NCBI GenBank assembly: GCA_001725415.1
Contig: MEGH01000010.1
Span: forward strand, 51,677-115,676
Reading direction: 5' to 3'
Source: Pseudonocardia sp. SCN 73-27
GTDB lineage: Bacteria > Actinomycetota > Actinomycetes > Mycobacteriales > Pseudonocardiaceae
DNA length: 64,000 nucleotides
Part shown: one piece after another, positions 1 to 7,913 of the stretch
Layout of the letters: every line of letters begins with the position of its first letter
Numbering within the stretch: the stretch's first letter is position 1
Translations under genes and position numbers: made by a program
Notes under the pieces: generated by a model
Seen by the model: only the letters and a program-made list of their open reading frames with translations
Databases searched by the model: none
What the model was told of the DNA's origin: nothing

Positions 1-114
1 CCGATCCCGGCCAGCTCGACGACTCTCAGTCCTGCCAGCGGCCCCTTGCCCACACCGACTCCTTCGTCCGCACCGACGTCCTTGCGCCGACCCTAGATCA
101 GGGACGGTCGCGCC

Positions 115-162
115 TCATGCGACGGCGGTCTCATGCGACGGCGGTCTCACGCGACGGCGATG
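115..162. repeat. Three tandem 16-bp units at the 3' end of the mocR-like gene
   Basis: Unit TCATGCGACGGCGGTC occurs at 115-130 and again, identical, at 131-146. A degenerate third copy at 147-162 forms the last codons and stop of the regulator gene on the minus strand. The 16-bp period is not a multiple of three, so copy-number change would only move downstream stops. I see no gene in 1-114. Confidence 0.85.
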
Positions 163-1622
163 GGATCCTGGTCACCGGTGACGACAGCGCCGTCGAGGCC
201 GTACCAGGCCTGGGCGAGGTCGTCGAGGGCAGCGTCCATGCGGTCACGGCGCAGGGTGAACGGCAGCCGCAGGTTGCGTTCGAACGCGCCGTCGATGCCG
301 AACCGGGGCCCGGCGGCGAGGAGTACGCCGTGGCGGCGGGCGGCCGAGGTGAGCCTGCTCGACACCGGGGCGCCGAGGTCGAGCCACAGGCTGAGGCCGC
401 CGCCGGGGCGGGCCGAGGTCCAGGTGGGGAACAGCTCGGCGAGCCGGCCACGCAGGTGGTCGCGGGCGGCGAGCAGCTCGGTCCGGCGGGCGTCGGCGAC
501 GGTGGCGATGTCGTCGATCAGCCGGGCGGCGAGGAGGTGGTCGAGGACGGCGCCGCCGAGGTCGATGGCCGGCCGGACCGACGCCAGCCTGCGGATGGTC
601 GCCGCCGGGCCCCGGATCCAGCCGACGCGCAGACCGCCCCAGAAGATCTTGGACGCCGAGCCGACCGTGATGACCAGCGACGACTCCGCGGCCCCGCCGA
701 AGGTGGCGAACGGTGCCGGCTGCGGCACCGACAGGGGGAGCTCGCTGAGCGTCTCGTCGATGACGAGGGTCGTGCCGGTGCGCCGGGCCAGCGCGACGAG
801 CGCCTCCCGGTCGTCGGGCGGCATCAGGTGGCCGGTGGGGTTCTGGAAGTCCGGGATCAGGTAGGCGAGCCGGGGCGCGGCGTCGCGGACCCCGGCGGTG
901 ACCTGGTCGAGGTCCCAGCCGTCGGCGGTGAAGGGCACGGGCACGGGCCGGCCGCCGCGGACACGGATCGCGTCGAGCGCGTTGGGGTAGGTCGGGTGCT
1001 CGACCAGGACCCGGTCGCCCGGGGTGACGAGCGCGTTGAGGACGAGCGCGATCGCGTTCTGCGCGCCGGACGTCACGAGGATCTGGTCGGGCGTGGTGGG
1101 CAGGCCGCGCTGGGTGTAGCGGCGGGCGATGGCGGCGCGCAGCACGGGGAGGCCGGTGACGTCGTAGCCGTGGTTGCTCAGGTGGGCGTCGAGGTCGCCG
1201 ACGGCGGCCGCGGCGGCGGCCCGCACCGCGTCGAGCGGCGCCGGGAGCGCGGCGAAGGCCAGGTCGTGGACGGTGTCGTCGTGGACCGGCGTGAACGCCC
1301 CCAGCGGTGGGGTTTGTTCGCCTGCCCGGGCGTCGGGCAGCCGGGTCCAGCTGCCGGAGCCGCGCCGGCTGTGCAGGAACCCGTTCTCGCGCAACGACTC
1401 GTACGCGGTGGCGACGGTCGTGCGGCTCACCTCGAGGGCGCCGGCGAGTTCGCGTTCGGCGGGGACGCGGGTACCGAGGGGGAGTCGGCCGTCGAGGACG
1501 AGGAGCCGGATCTGGTCGGTCAGCGCGGACGCCAGGGCGCGGCCCTCGGGCGGACGCCACGCGCCGAGGATGCGCGCGAACGTCTGGGCGCCGATGCGCC
1601 GTTCCAGGTCGTCATGGGGCAT
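147..1622 (-). CDS. MocR/GabR-type regulator (GntR winged helix fused to a PLP aminotransferase-like domain)
   Basis: The 491-residue protein has the MocR architecture. Residues ~25-95 form a GntR-type winged helix (GTRVPAERELA, then the VSRTTVATAYESLRENG recognition region). Residues ~120-485 form a fold-type I aminotransferase domain. Cofactor residues are visible: FQNPTG around N261, D289 in VIDE, and K325 in GSASK, the predicted PLP-binding lysine. Such proteins usually sense PLP or an amine ligand and control a divergent or adjacent gene. The ATG is preceded by GGAGAGAG on the minus strand. It is divergent from a small membrane-protein gene across a 62-bp gap that contains a dyad. Family assignment is firm; the ligand and target are unknown. 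Confidence 0.9.
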   Translation of the reverse strand: MPHDDLERRIGAQTFARILGAWRPPEGRALASALTDQIRLLVLDGRLPLGTRVPAERELAGALEVSRTTVATAYESLRENGFLHSRRGSGSWTRLPDARAGEQTPPLGAFTPVHDDTVHDLAFAALPAPLDAVRAAAAAAVGDLDAHLSNHGYDVTGLPVLRAAIARRYTQRGLPTTPDQILVTSGAQNAIALVLNALVTPGDRVLVEHPTYPNALDAIRVRGGRPVPVPFTADGWDLDQVTAGVRDAAPRLAYLIPDFQNPTGHLMPPDDREALVALARRTGTTLVIDETLSELPLSVPQPAPFATFGGAAESSLVITVGSASKIFWGGLRVGWIRGPAATIRRLASVRPAIDLGGAVLDHLLAARLIDDIATVADARRTELLAARDHLRGRLAELFPTWTSARPGGGLSLWLDLGAPVSSRLTSAARRHGVLLAAGPRFGIDGAFERNLRLPFTLRRDRMDAALDDLAQAWYGLDGAVVTGDQDPIAVA

Positions 1623-1641
1623 GACGGGCCACTCTCTCCGA

Positions 1642-1666
1642 ATTGGCTATGCCGGACCAGGCCAAT
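1642..1666. promoter_or_regulatory. Candidate operator dyad in the mocR divergent intergenic region
   Basis: ATTGGC (1642-1647) and GCCAAT (1661-1666) are perfect inverted half-sites separated by 13 bp, lying between the two divergent starts at 1622 and 1685. The placement suits autoregulation by the MocR-type protein. Binding is inferred only. Confidence 0.45.
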
Positions 1667-1684
1667 CGTAGACACGATAGAGGC

Positions 1685-1942
1685 ATGACACCACTATTGG
1701 TTCTCGTTCTGGTCCTCACCGCCCTCGCCGCAGCGGCCACCCGCTACGGCGCCGACAGCCGCGAACGCACCGGCGACGACGCCTTCGAGCGGCCACCGCG
1801 CCGGCACACGCTCATCGGTGACCTGGCGGCGCTGGGCTCACGGCTGGCCCGGGCCGCCGCCCGCCCACAGCACACCACCGACACGCGCGCCGCTCAGGGA
1901 GTCCACTCCCAGTACCCGCGCGCGAAGACCTCCACCGCGTGA
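1685..1942 (+). CDS. Small hypothetical protein with one N-terminal membrane segment
   Basis: An 85-residue protein begins with MTPLLVLVLVLTALAAAATR, a clear hydrophobic segment or signal anchor, followed by a hydrophilic, Arg-rich tail. No family is recognised. The ATG at 1685 puts the hydrophobic stretch at the N-terminus; in-frame upstream starts (TTG 1643, ATG 1649) would overlap the operator-like dyad. The gene is divergent from the MocR-type regulator and could be its target. Its last 49 bp overlap the 3' end of the small minus-strand gene at 1894-2157. Confidence 0.5.
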   Translation: MTPLLVLVLVLTALAAAATRYGADSRERTGDDAFERPPRRHTLIGDLAALGSRLARAAARPQHTTDTRAAQGVHSQYPRAKTSTA

Positions 1943-2157
1943 CCGCCACGGTCGCGACGCTCGGCGGTGTAGTGGTAGCGACCCGGCTGCCACCTGTCGT
2001 GCATCGCGACCGCGGCGAGGTGGTCGAGCGCCCACTGCTCCCACACCAGCGGCACCTCCGGCAACGGCTCGGGGGCGTCGCACTCGATGTCGGTGAACGG
2101 GTGCATGTGGCCGCGTAACGGCGTCCACATCTGCACGTCGAGCCACACCACGTCCAT
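1894..2157 (-). CDS. Small hypothetical protein (87 aa)
   Basis: The protein is rich in Trp, His and acidic residues (start MDVVWLDVQMWTPLRGH, end ARGYWEWTP), with no membrane segment or recognised domain. GGCGGAGGCGATC immediately before the ATG gives a good ribosome binding site. It lies downstream of, and on the same strand as, the response regulator and SCP2-like genes, with a 72-bp gap. The low Arg/Ala bias compared with shadow frames supports a real gene. Function unknown. Confidence 0.55.
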   Translation of the reverse strand: MDVVWLDVQMWTPLRGHMHPFTDIECDAPEPLPEVPLVWEQWALDHLAAVAMHDRWQPGRYHYTAERRDRGGHAVEVFARGYWEWTP

Positions 2158-2229
2158 GATCGCCTCCGCCGGGAGTATCGGCGGGGACGACGCCCATGAC
2201 CTGCGGAGTCACCCGAACAGGCGTCCCTC

Positions 2230-2640
2230 TCAGGCGTCGAGCAGGTCCGCGCGCCCGGCCTCCTCGAGGCTCTGCCGGTACGGCCCGAACAGGCCCTTGG
2301 CCAGCGGCAGCACCGTCAACAGCTTCGCGACGGGCCCCTTCGCCCGCACCTGTCCCTTCGCCAGAGCCACCGGCAGCACGACCTTGCCCAACCAGAACCT
2401 GTTCCCGGTGTCGGCCGACATGAACAGCTCGACGTTCGGCGTCGGCCCCTGGCCCGCACCGGTGTGCAGCTCGGCGTTCGGCATGTCGACGGTGATCACC
2501 GCATCCGGGTCGGTGTAGGTCACCCGCAGCACGACGCCCGACGGCTTCAGCTTGGCCACCAGGTCCGGGTTCTCCATCCCGATGCGGAACACCCCGCCCA
2601 GGAACCGGTAGACCTCGTCCTCGTTCGCGAACGCCGCCAC
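2230..2640 (-). CDS. SCP2 sterol-binding-domain-like protein
   Basis: A 136-residue protein starts at GTG 2640, chosen because GGGAGGAG lies 7 nt upstream; a longer reading frame begins at 2910 but would overlap the regulator gene. The body (LRVTYTDPDAVITVD, then VELFMSADTGNRFWLGK, then the LPLAKGLFGPYRQSLEEAG tail) resembles SCP2/lipid-transfer domains that bind acyl or sterol ligands in a hydrophobic tunnel. It is cytosolic, with no signal peptide. It lies 95 bp downstream of the response regulator on the same strand. The family call is by pattern recognition; the ligand is unknown. Confidence 0.65.
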   Translation of the reverse strand: MAAFANEDEVYRFLGGVFRIGMENPDLVAKLKPSGVVLRVTYTDPDAVITVDMPNAELHTGAGQGPTPNVELFMSADTGNRFWLGKVVLPVALAKGQVRAKGPVAKLLTVLPLAKGLFGPYRQSLEEAGRADLLDA

Positions 2641-2735
2641 GGCGCGACTCCTCCCGTCGACTGCCGGGCAGTCTGTCCGACGCCGGGCCCCGCGCACGAC
2701 TCCCTGATCGGGCCACGGTTGGCCCGGCTGGGCCG

Positions 2736-3392
2736 TCAGCGGGGTTCGTCCAGCAGACCCGCCCGCCCCGCCAGCGCCGCCGCCTCGATTCGGTTCGCCG
2801 CACCCAGCTTGTGCAGCAACGACGCGATCATCCGCTTGGCCGTCCGCTCGCTCACCAGCAGCGGTCGCGCGATCTCGCTGGTCTCGCACCCGCGGGCGAG
2901 CATCGTCCACAGCTCGACGTCGCGCTCGGTGAGCCTCTCCAGCAGCCCGTCCGCCGTGCGGTCGGCGGCGACGAGCAGCGCGTCGAGCAGCTCGGCGCGC
3001 ACCACCCGCACCCCCGCCACCAACGCCAGCAGCGGCGCCACCAGCACCTGCGGATCGGCCGACTTCCCGAGATAGCCGTCGGCACCCGCGCGCAGCGCCG
3101 CGGCCGCCAGCTCCAGGTCCTCGGTACCCGACAACGCCAGCACCCGCGTCGCCGGATACGCCGCCTTCACCCGGCGGATCGTCTCCACCCCGCCCAGCGG
3201 CGGCAGCGCGAGATCCACGATCGCGATGTCGGCCGCGTGCTTGCCGACCAGCGCGACGGCCTCCTCACCCGCCGTCGTCGACCCCGCCACGACGAACGCG
3301 TCACCCGCGCGCGACTCCAGCAGCAACGCCAGGCCCTCCGCGAAGAGGGCATGGTCGTCGACGATGACGACGACGTGCCGACCGTCCTGCAC
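2736..3392 (-). CDS. LuxR/NarL-family response regulator
   Basis: The 218-residue protein has an N-terminal receiver domain: acidic pair D12-D13, predicted phospho-acceptor D60 (IAIVDLALPP), S88 and K110. A C-terminal LuxR-type helix-turn-helix follows (LTERDVELWTMLARGCETSEI, then VSERTAKRMIASLLHKLG). The start is GTG 3392. It is divergent from a histidine kinase gene at 3415 with only 22 bp between starts, so the two probably share a promoter region and act as a pair. Downstream on the same strand are the SCP2-like and small genes. The target genes are not evident. Confidence 0.88.
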   Translation of the reverse strand: MQDGRHVVVIVDDHALFAEGLALLLESRAGDAFVVAGSTTAGEEAVALVGKHAADIAIVDLALPPLGGVETIRRVKAAYPATRVLALSGTEDLELAAAALRAGADGYLGKSADPQVLVAPLLALVAGVRVVRAELLDALLVAADRTADGLLERLTERDVELWTMLARGCETSEIARPLLVSERTAKRMIASLLHKLGAANRIEAAALAGRAGLLDEPR

Positions 3393-3414
3393 GGCGTGAC
3401 CCTACTGTCGGCGC

Positions 3415-4656
3415 GTGCATCCGCGGCAGGACAGCCCACACGACAGAGCCACCGACGAACAGTGGACGACGTCCGTCCTGCGCCTGCTCGTCGTCGCCGC
3501 TGTCGCGCTCGCGCTGGTCATCGGGCCCCAGCTGGCACGCGGGATGCTCACCGCCGCATGGGTCCTCGTCGCCGCGACCACCGGCTACGCCGTCGCGCAG
3601 ACCGTCGCCACCTGGCGCGGCCGCCCTCTGCTCCCGCCCTGGCTGGTGACGGTCGTCGACGGGCTCCTCGTCGTCGTCGGCTGCGCGTGGACCGGTGGTG
3701 CCGACAGCATCATGGTCGCCGCGCTGCCCCTGGTCGCGATCGCCGCCGCCGTGCGGGGAGGGGCCGTCGCCGGCCGGGTCGGCGCCCTGCTGCTGGGGCT
3801 GGCCTACACGGTCGCCGCCGTCGTCGGATCCGATGCCGACGTGCCCCTGGGCGAGCGGTTCCTCGCCGGTGCCTGGTGGACCGGTTTCCTCGTCTCGTTC
3901 GTCGTCCTGGTCGGGGTGCTCGTGCGGCTCCTGGAACGGCAGGCCCGCGACGCCGAGGCCGAACGCGCCGTGCGGGCCCGGCTCGTCGAGACCCAGCGCG
4001 CCCGCGTCGACGGCGTCCGCGTCGTCCTCCACGAGTTCCGCACGCCGGTCGCGTCGCTGTCCGCGCTGGCCGCCGACCTCGCGGCCGGGCGTCTCGACGG
4101 CCCCGCCCGCGACCGCGCCCTCACCCTGCTCGCCGACCACGCCACCCACCTCGACGACATGCTCGACGGCCTCGCCGACCTGGCGCTGACCGACGGCAGC
4201 CCGCTCGGCCGGGTCCGTGACCGTGCCGTCCCGCTCGCCGAGCTGGCCGCTGCCGTCCTCGACGCGGCCGGTGTCGACCCCGCGCGCCGGGTCGCGACCG
4301 TCCGTCCGCCGGACGCCGCCGTCCGCGCCGACCCCCAACGGCTGCGTCGGCTCCTCACCAACCTGGTCGAGAACGCCGCCCGGCACGGCGCCGACGCCCC
4401 CGTCGAGCTGGTCCTCGCGCACGCCGGCGGCCGCCTGACCGCCGAGGTCCGCGACCGCGGTCCGGGACTTCCCGCAGGTCAGGAGGGCATCGTCACGGCC
4501 AAGGGTGTCGCGCTGGGGGAGCGGCGGGGCACCGCAGGGCTGGGACTGTGGATCGTCGAAGCGCTGGTGACGTCGATGGACGGGGAGCTGACCCTGCTGC
4601 CCCGCGACGGCGGCGGCCTCGTCGCCCGCCTGAGCCTCCCGCTCCCCCCGGCCTGA
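3415..4656 (+). CDS. Membrane sensor histidine kinase
   Basis: The 413-residue kinase has about five or six hydrophobic segments in residues ~20-170 and almost no extracytoplasmic domain, suggesting it senses through the membrane. A linker helix (~172-200) leads to a HisKA-like box with H206 in LHEFRTPVASL. The ATPase domain has an N-box (LLTNLVENAARHG, N316/N320), G1 box DRGPGLP (347-353) and G2 box GLGLWIV (375-381), so it should be active. The start is GTG 3415, divergent from the NarL-type regulator. HisKA-type kinases more often pair with OmpR-type regulators, so this pairing is unusual. Confidence 0.85.
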   Translation: MHPRQDSPHDRATDEQWTTSVLRLLVVAAVALALVIGPQLARGMLTAAWVLVAATTGYAVAQTVATWRGRPLLPPWLVTVVDGLLVVVGCAWTGGADSIMVAALPLVAIAAAVRGGAVAGRVGALLLGLAYTVAAVVGSDADVPLGERFLAGAWWTGFLVSFVVLVGVLVRLLERQARDAEAERAVRARLVETQRARVDGVRVVLHEFRTPVASLSALAADLAAGRLDGPARDRALTLLADHATHLDDMLDGLADLALTDGSPLGRVRDRAVPLAELAAAVLDAAGVDPARRVATVRPPDAAVRADPQRLRRLLTNLVENAARHGADAPVELVLAHAGGRLTAEVRDRGPGLPAGQEGIVTAKGVALGERRGTAGLGLWIVEALVTSMDGELTLLPRDGGGLVARLSLPLPPA

Positions 4657-4778
4657 GCCGGGCCGCCGGTTCTTGCAGGGGCCGGGAGGTCACGCGAACG
4701 GGTGGTGGCACCCGCGGGACAGCGCAGGCGCGGGTGAACCGGTGTGCAAGCGACGTGATGGGGGTCATGCTTCCCGCC

Positions 4779-5885
4779 ATGCGGACGACGGCAGCGGTGC
4801 TGTGGGAGGTCGGGGGGAAGTGGGAGGTCGGCGAGGTCGACCTCGATCCGCCGGGCCCGGGTGAGGTGCTCGTCGAGCTGACGGCGAGCGGCCTGTGTCA
4901 TTCCGACGAGCACCTGGTGACGGGCCAGCTGCCGGTGGGGCTGCCGATCGTCGGCGGCCACGAGGGTGCGGGGCGGATCGCCGCGCTGGGCGAGGGCGTC
5001 ACCGAGGTGGCGGTCGGCGATCCCGTCGTGCTGGCGTTCCTGCCGTCGTGCGGGCGCTGCACATGGTGCGTCCGCGGCATCACCAACCTGTGCGACGACG
5101 GCGCCGGCGCCACGCTGGGCCCGCAGCTCGACGGCACGTACCGCTTCCACTCGGGCGCCGAGGACATCGGTCAGATGTGCCTGCTGGGGACGTTCTCGAA
5201 GCACACCGTCGTCCCTGTGAAGTCGGTCGTGCCCATCGACGAGGGCTTCCCGCTGCACCTCGCGGCGCTGGTCGGCTGCGGTGTGACGACGGGCTACGGC
5301 TCGGCGACGAAGACTGCCGATCTGCGCGCGGGCGACACCGCGGTGGTGATCGGCGTCGGCGGGGTAGGGGCCAACGCGATCCAGGGTGCCCGGATCGCGG
5401 GGTGCCGTCACGTCGTCGCGGTGGACCCGGTGGAGTTCAAGCGGGAGCAGGCGACGGTGTTCGGCGCGACCCACACCGCGCCCGACCTGAACGCGGCGTG
5501 GGAGCTGGTGTCGGAGCTGACCCGAGGCCGGCTGGCCGACGCGGCGATCATCACGACGGGTGTCGCCGAGGGCGAGATGGTGCAGCCGGCGCTGGAGCTC
5601 GTCGGGAAGCGGGGGCGGGTCGTCGTGACGGCGCTGGCGCCGCACGAACAGGAGACGGCGACGATGTCGCTGCTCGACCTCACGGTCTACGAGAAGCAGG
5701 TCAAGGGCGCGATGTTCGGCAGCGCGAACAGTCAGCACGACATCCCACGGCTGCTGGAGCTGCACAACACCGGCCAGTTGAAGCTCGCGGAGCTGATCAC
5801 GGCCGAGTACGCGCTGGAGGACGTCAACCGCGGCTACGACGACATGCGCGCGGGCCGCAACATCCGCGGCCTGATCCGTTACTGA
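4779..5885 (+). CDS. Zinc-dependent alcohol dehydrogenase, NDMA-dependent (mycothiol-era actinobacterial) family
   Basis: The 368-residue medium-chain dehydrogenase oxidises alcohols with a tightly bound nicotinamide; the natural electron acceptor of this family is uncertain and NDMA is the assay acceptor. Catalytic zinc ligands C40 and H61 (GHE) are visible, structural zinc cysteines are at C91, C94, C97 and C105, and the Rossmann loop is VIGVGGVGANA. SGLCHSDEHLVTG, LVGCGVTTGYGSA and the terminal NIRGLIRY are typical of the NDMA-dependent group. ATG 4779 matches the family N-terminus (MRTTAAVLWE); in-frame starts at 4758-4767 are possible. It lies 16 bp upstream of the R2-like oxidase and is likely co-transcribed with it. 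Confidence 0.88.
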   Translation: MRTTAAVLWEVGGKWEVGEVDLDPPGPGEVLVELTASGLCHSDEHLVTGQLPVGLPIVGGHEGAGRIAALGEGVTEVAVGDPVVLAFLPSCGRCTWCVRGITNLCDDGAGATLGPQLDGTYRFHSGAEDIGQMCLLGTFSKHTVVPVKSVVPIDEGFPLHLAALVGCGVTTGYGSATKTADLRAGDTAVVIGVGGVGANAIQGARIAGCRHVVAVDPVEFKREQATVFGATHTAPDLNAAWELVSELTRGRLADAAIITTGVAEGEMVQPALELVGKRGRVVVTALAPHEQETATMSLLDLTVYEKQVKGAMFGSANSQHDIPRLLELHNTGQLKLAELITAEYALEDVNRGYDDMRAGRNIRGLIRY

Positions 5886-5901
5886 TTCGGGGGAGAGCGC
5901 A

Positions 5902-6876
5902 ATGACGCGCAGCATCGAGCACGGCAAGCGCAACGGCTTCGCGAGCCTCGGCCGCGGAGGGCTCAACCGGGACTCCTTCCCGATGCGGCTGTTCGCCAAG
6001 GGCAACGCCAAGCAGTGGAACCCGGCCGACATCGACTTCTCCCAGGACGCCCGCGACATCGCTGCGATGACCGACGACGAGCGCTGGTGGACCTTCGCCC
6101 TGGCCGCGCAGTTCATGGCGGGGGAGGAGTCGGTGACGCAGGATCTGCAGCCGTTCGTCGCCGCGATGGCCGCGGAGGGCCGGTTGGCGGACGAGATGTA
6201 CCTGACGCAGTTCGTCTTCGAGGAGGCCAAGCACACGGACGCGTTCCGGCGCTGGTTCGACGCCGTCGGGATGACCGACGACCTCCACTCCTACATCGAG
6301 TTCAACGAGCACTACATGGAGATCTTCACGAAGGCGCTGCCGGCGAGCCTGTACGCGCTGGCCGACGACCCGTCGCCGCGCAACCAGGTGCGGGCGTCGG
6401 TGACCTACAACCACATCGTCGAGGGCACGCTCGCGCTCACGGGGTACTTCACGTGGGCGAAGATCTGCACGAGCCGCGGCATCCTGCCGGGGATGCAGCA
6501 GGTCATCAAGCACATCGGTGACGACGAGCGGCGCCACATGGCGTGGGGGACGTTCACCTGCCGTCGCCACGTCGCCGCCGACGACGCGATGTACGACGTG
6601 GTCGACGAGCGGATGCAGGAGCTGATCGTGCCGTCGATGGGCGTGGTCACGGGCACGTTCGACAAGGTCGAGCAGGACGGCGGGCAGGTGCCTTTCGGCG
6701 TCGACATGAACGAGCTCGCCGAGTACGCGATGGACAAGCTGGGCCGCCGCCTCGGGGCGATCGAGTCGGCGCGGGGGGCGGATCTCGCGGTGATCGACGT
6801 CGACGCCTCGCCGGAGGCACTGGAGGAGCGGTTCCATGTGGAGGACTCCCGTGAACTTGCTGCGGCAGCGCCATGA
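5902..6876 (+). CDS. R2-like ligand-binding oxidase (Mn/Fe, R2lox)
   Basis: The 324-residue ferritin-like protein carries the full R2lox signature. Predicted metal ligands are E75, E108, H111, E174, E209 and H212. V78 and Y169 occupy the positions of the Val-Tyr ether crosslink in characterised R2lox proteins. This family assembles a Mn/Fe centre that activates oxygen and binds a long-chain lipid-like ligand; its physiological substrate is unknown. It is related to M. tuberculosis Rv0233 and is not a working ribonucleotide reductase R2. ATG 5902 has GGGGGAGAG upstream. It sits between an alcohol dehydrogenase and a DUF2236 gene that overlaps its 3' end. Confidence 0.92.
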   Translation: MTRSIEHGKRNGFASLGRGGLNRDSFPMRLFAKGNAKQWNPADIDFSQDARDIAAMTDDERWWTFALAAQFMAGEESVTQDLQPFVAAMAAEGRLADEMYLTQFVFEEAKHTDAFRRWFDAVGMTDDLHSYIEFNEHYMEIFTKALPASLYALADDPSPRNQVRASVTYNHIVEGTLALTGYFTWAKICTSRGILPGMQQVIKHIGDDERRHMAWGTFTCRRHVAADDAMYDVVDERMQELIVPSMGVVTGTFDKVEQDGGQVPFGVDMNELAEYAMDKLGRRLGAIESARGADLAVIDVDASPEALEERFHVEDSRELAAAAP

Positions 6877-7810
6877 GCGGCGCGACGCGCTCGCCCGGCT
6901 CGACCCCGGCAAGGACTTCCACGAGATCTACCGGCAGTTGTCGCTGTACGAGTTCCCGTGGGACATCAACCAGGCACTGAGCTTCGCGCTGTTCCGGACG
7001 TACGCGGTGCCGTCGATCGGGAGGCTCCTGCACACGACGGGGGAGTTCACCAGTCGCGTGCAGAAGCGCTACGACGACACCGGCCTGCTGCTGGAGGCGG
7101 TGCTGGAGCACGGCCTGTCCTCCCAGGAGGGCCGCACGGCCGTCCGTCGGATCAACGGGATGCACCGGTCCTACGACATCTCCGACGACGACATGCGCTA
7201 CGTGCTGTCGACGTTCGTGGTGACGCCGATCCGCTGGCTCGACTCCTACGGCTGGCGGCGGTTGACCGAGGCCGAGAAGGTGGCGTCGGCCAACTACTAC
7301 CGCGAGCTGGGCCGCCACATGAACATCCCGGACATCCCGGCGACGTGGCAGGACTTCGAGACGCTGCTCGACGAGTACGAGGCCGCGCACTTCGCCTACG
7401 ACCCGGGGTCGCGGGCAGTGGCCGACGCGACGCTGGCCCTGTTGGCGACGTTCCCGCCGAACCATCTGGCGCCGCGTCCGGCGGTGGACGCGTTCGCGCG
7501 GTCCCTGATGGACGCGCCGCTGCGCCGGGCGCTTGCCTACCCGTCGCCGCCGAAGGTCGTGGAAGTGTTGTCGCGCAGGGCTCTCCGCGCGAGAGGGTGG
7601 TTCGTCCGGTTCATGCCGGTGCGGACGGAGCCCAGCATGTTCCGCGACCTGCCGGGGGTGCGCAGCTACCCGACGGGATTCACGGTCGAGGGACTCGGGA
7701 CGTTCCCGAAGGGGTGTCCGGTGACTCAGGGCAGTGACGGTTCCGGCACCCGGCCGCAACACGCCCTCCGTTCGGACCAACTTGGCGACGGGACCACAAC
7801 TCGTCAGTAA
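6836..7810 (+). CDS. DUF2236 / MpaB-like (latex-clearing-protein fold) putative oxygenase
   Basis: The ~324-residue protein matches the DUF2236/oxygenase MpaB pattern: FALFRTYAVPSIGRLLHTTG, then INGMHRSYDISDDDMRYVLS and PIRWLDSYGWR. Family members are thought to be helical haem or oxygenase-like proteins; a function for this subgroup is not established. Two starts are credible: ATG 6836 (GGAGGAG 7 nt upstream) and GTG 6851 (TGGAGGA 5 nt upstream). Either overlaps the end of R2lox, implying translational coupling. The last ~35 residues are low-complexity (Gly/Ser/Thr/Gln/Arg). Confidence 0.75.
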   Translation: MWRTPVNLLRQRHERRDALARLDPGKDFHEIYRQLSLYEFPWDINQALSFALFRTYAVPSIGRLLHTTGEFTSRVQKRYDDTGLLLEAVLEHGLSSQEGRTAVRRINGMHRSYDISDDDMRYVLSTFVVTPIRWLDSYGWRRLTEAEKVASANYYRELGRHMNIPDIPATWQDFETLLDEYEAAHFAYDPGSRAVADATLALLATFPPNHLAPRPAVDAFARSLMDAPLRRALAYPSPPKVVEVLSRRALRARGWFVRFMPVRTEPSMFRDLPGVRSYPTGFTVEGLGTFPKGCPVTQGSDGSGTRPQHALRSDQLGDGTTTRQ

Positions 7811-7913
7811 CCCACCTCGACCAGCCTCGTTGACCGGTTGTCGGTAGCCGACTGCGCGCTCCCCAGCACCCGCGGCGGTCTACCGCATTCATGGTCGAAT
7901 GGAGGCGCGTCGC

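Noticed and set aside
117-1688. 523-codon plus-strand frame opposite the MocR-type gene
   Set aside because: Gly/Val/Arg-rich shadow; the minus strand encodes a clear GntR-aminotransferase protein over the same bases.
7830-7858. TTGACC as the mce operon promoter
   Set aside because: No acceptable -10 at 16-19 bp; the promoter of the ATPase gene is left unassigned.
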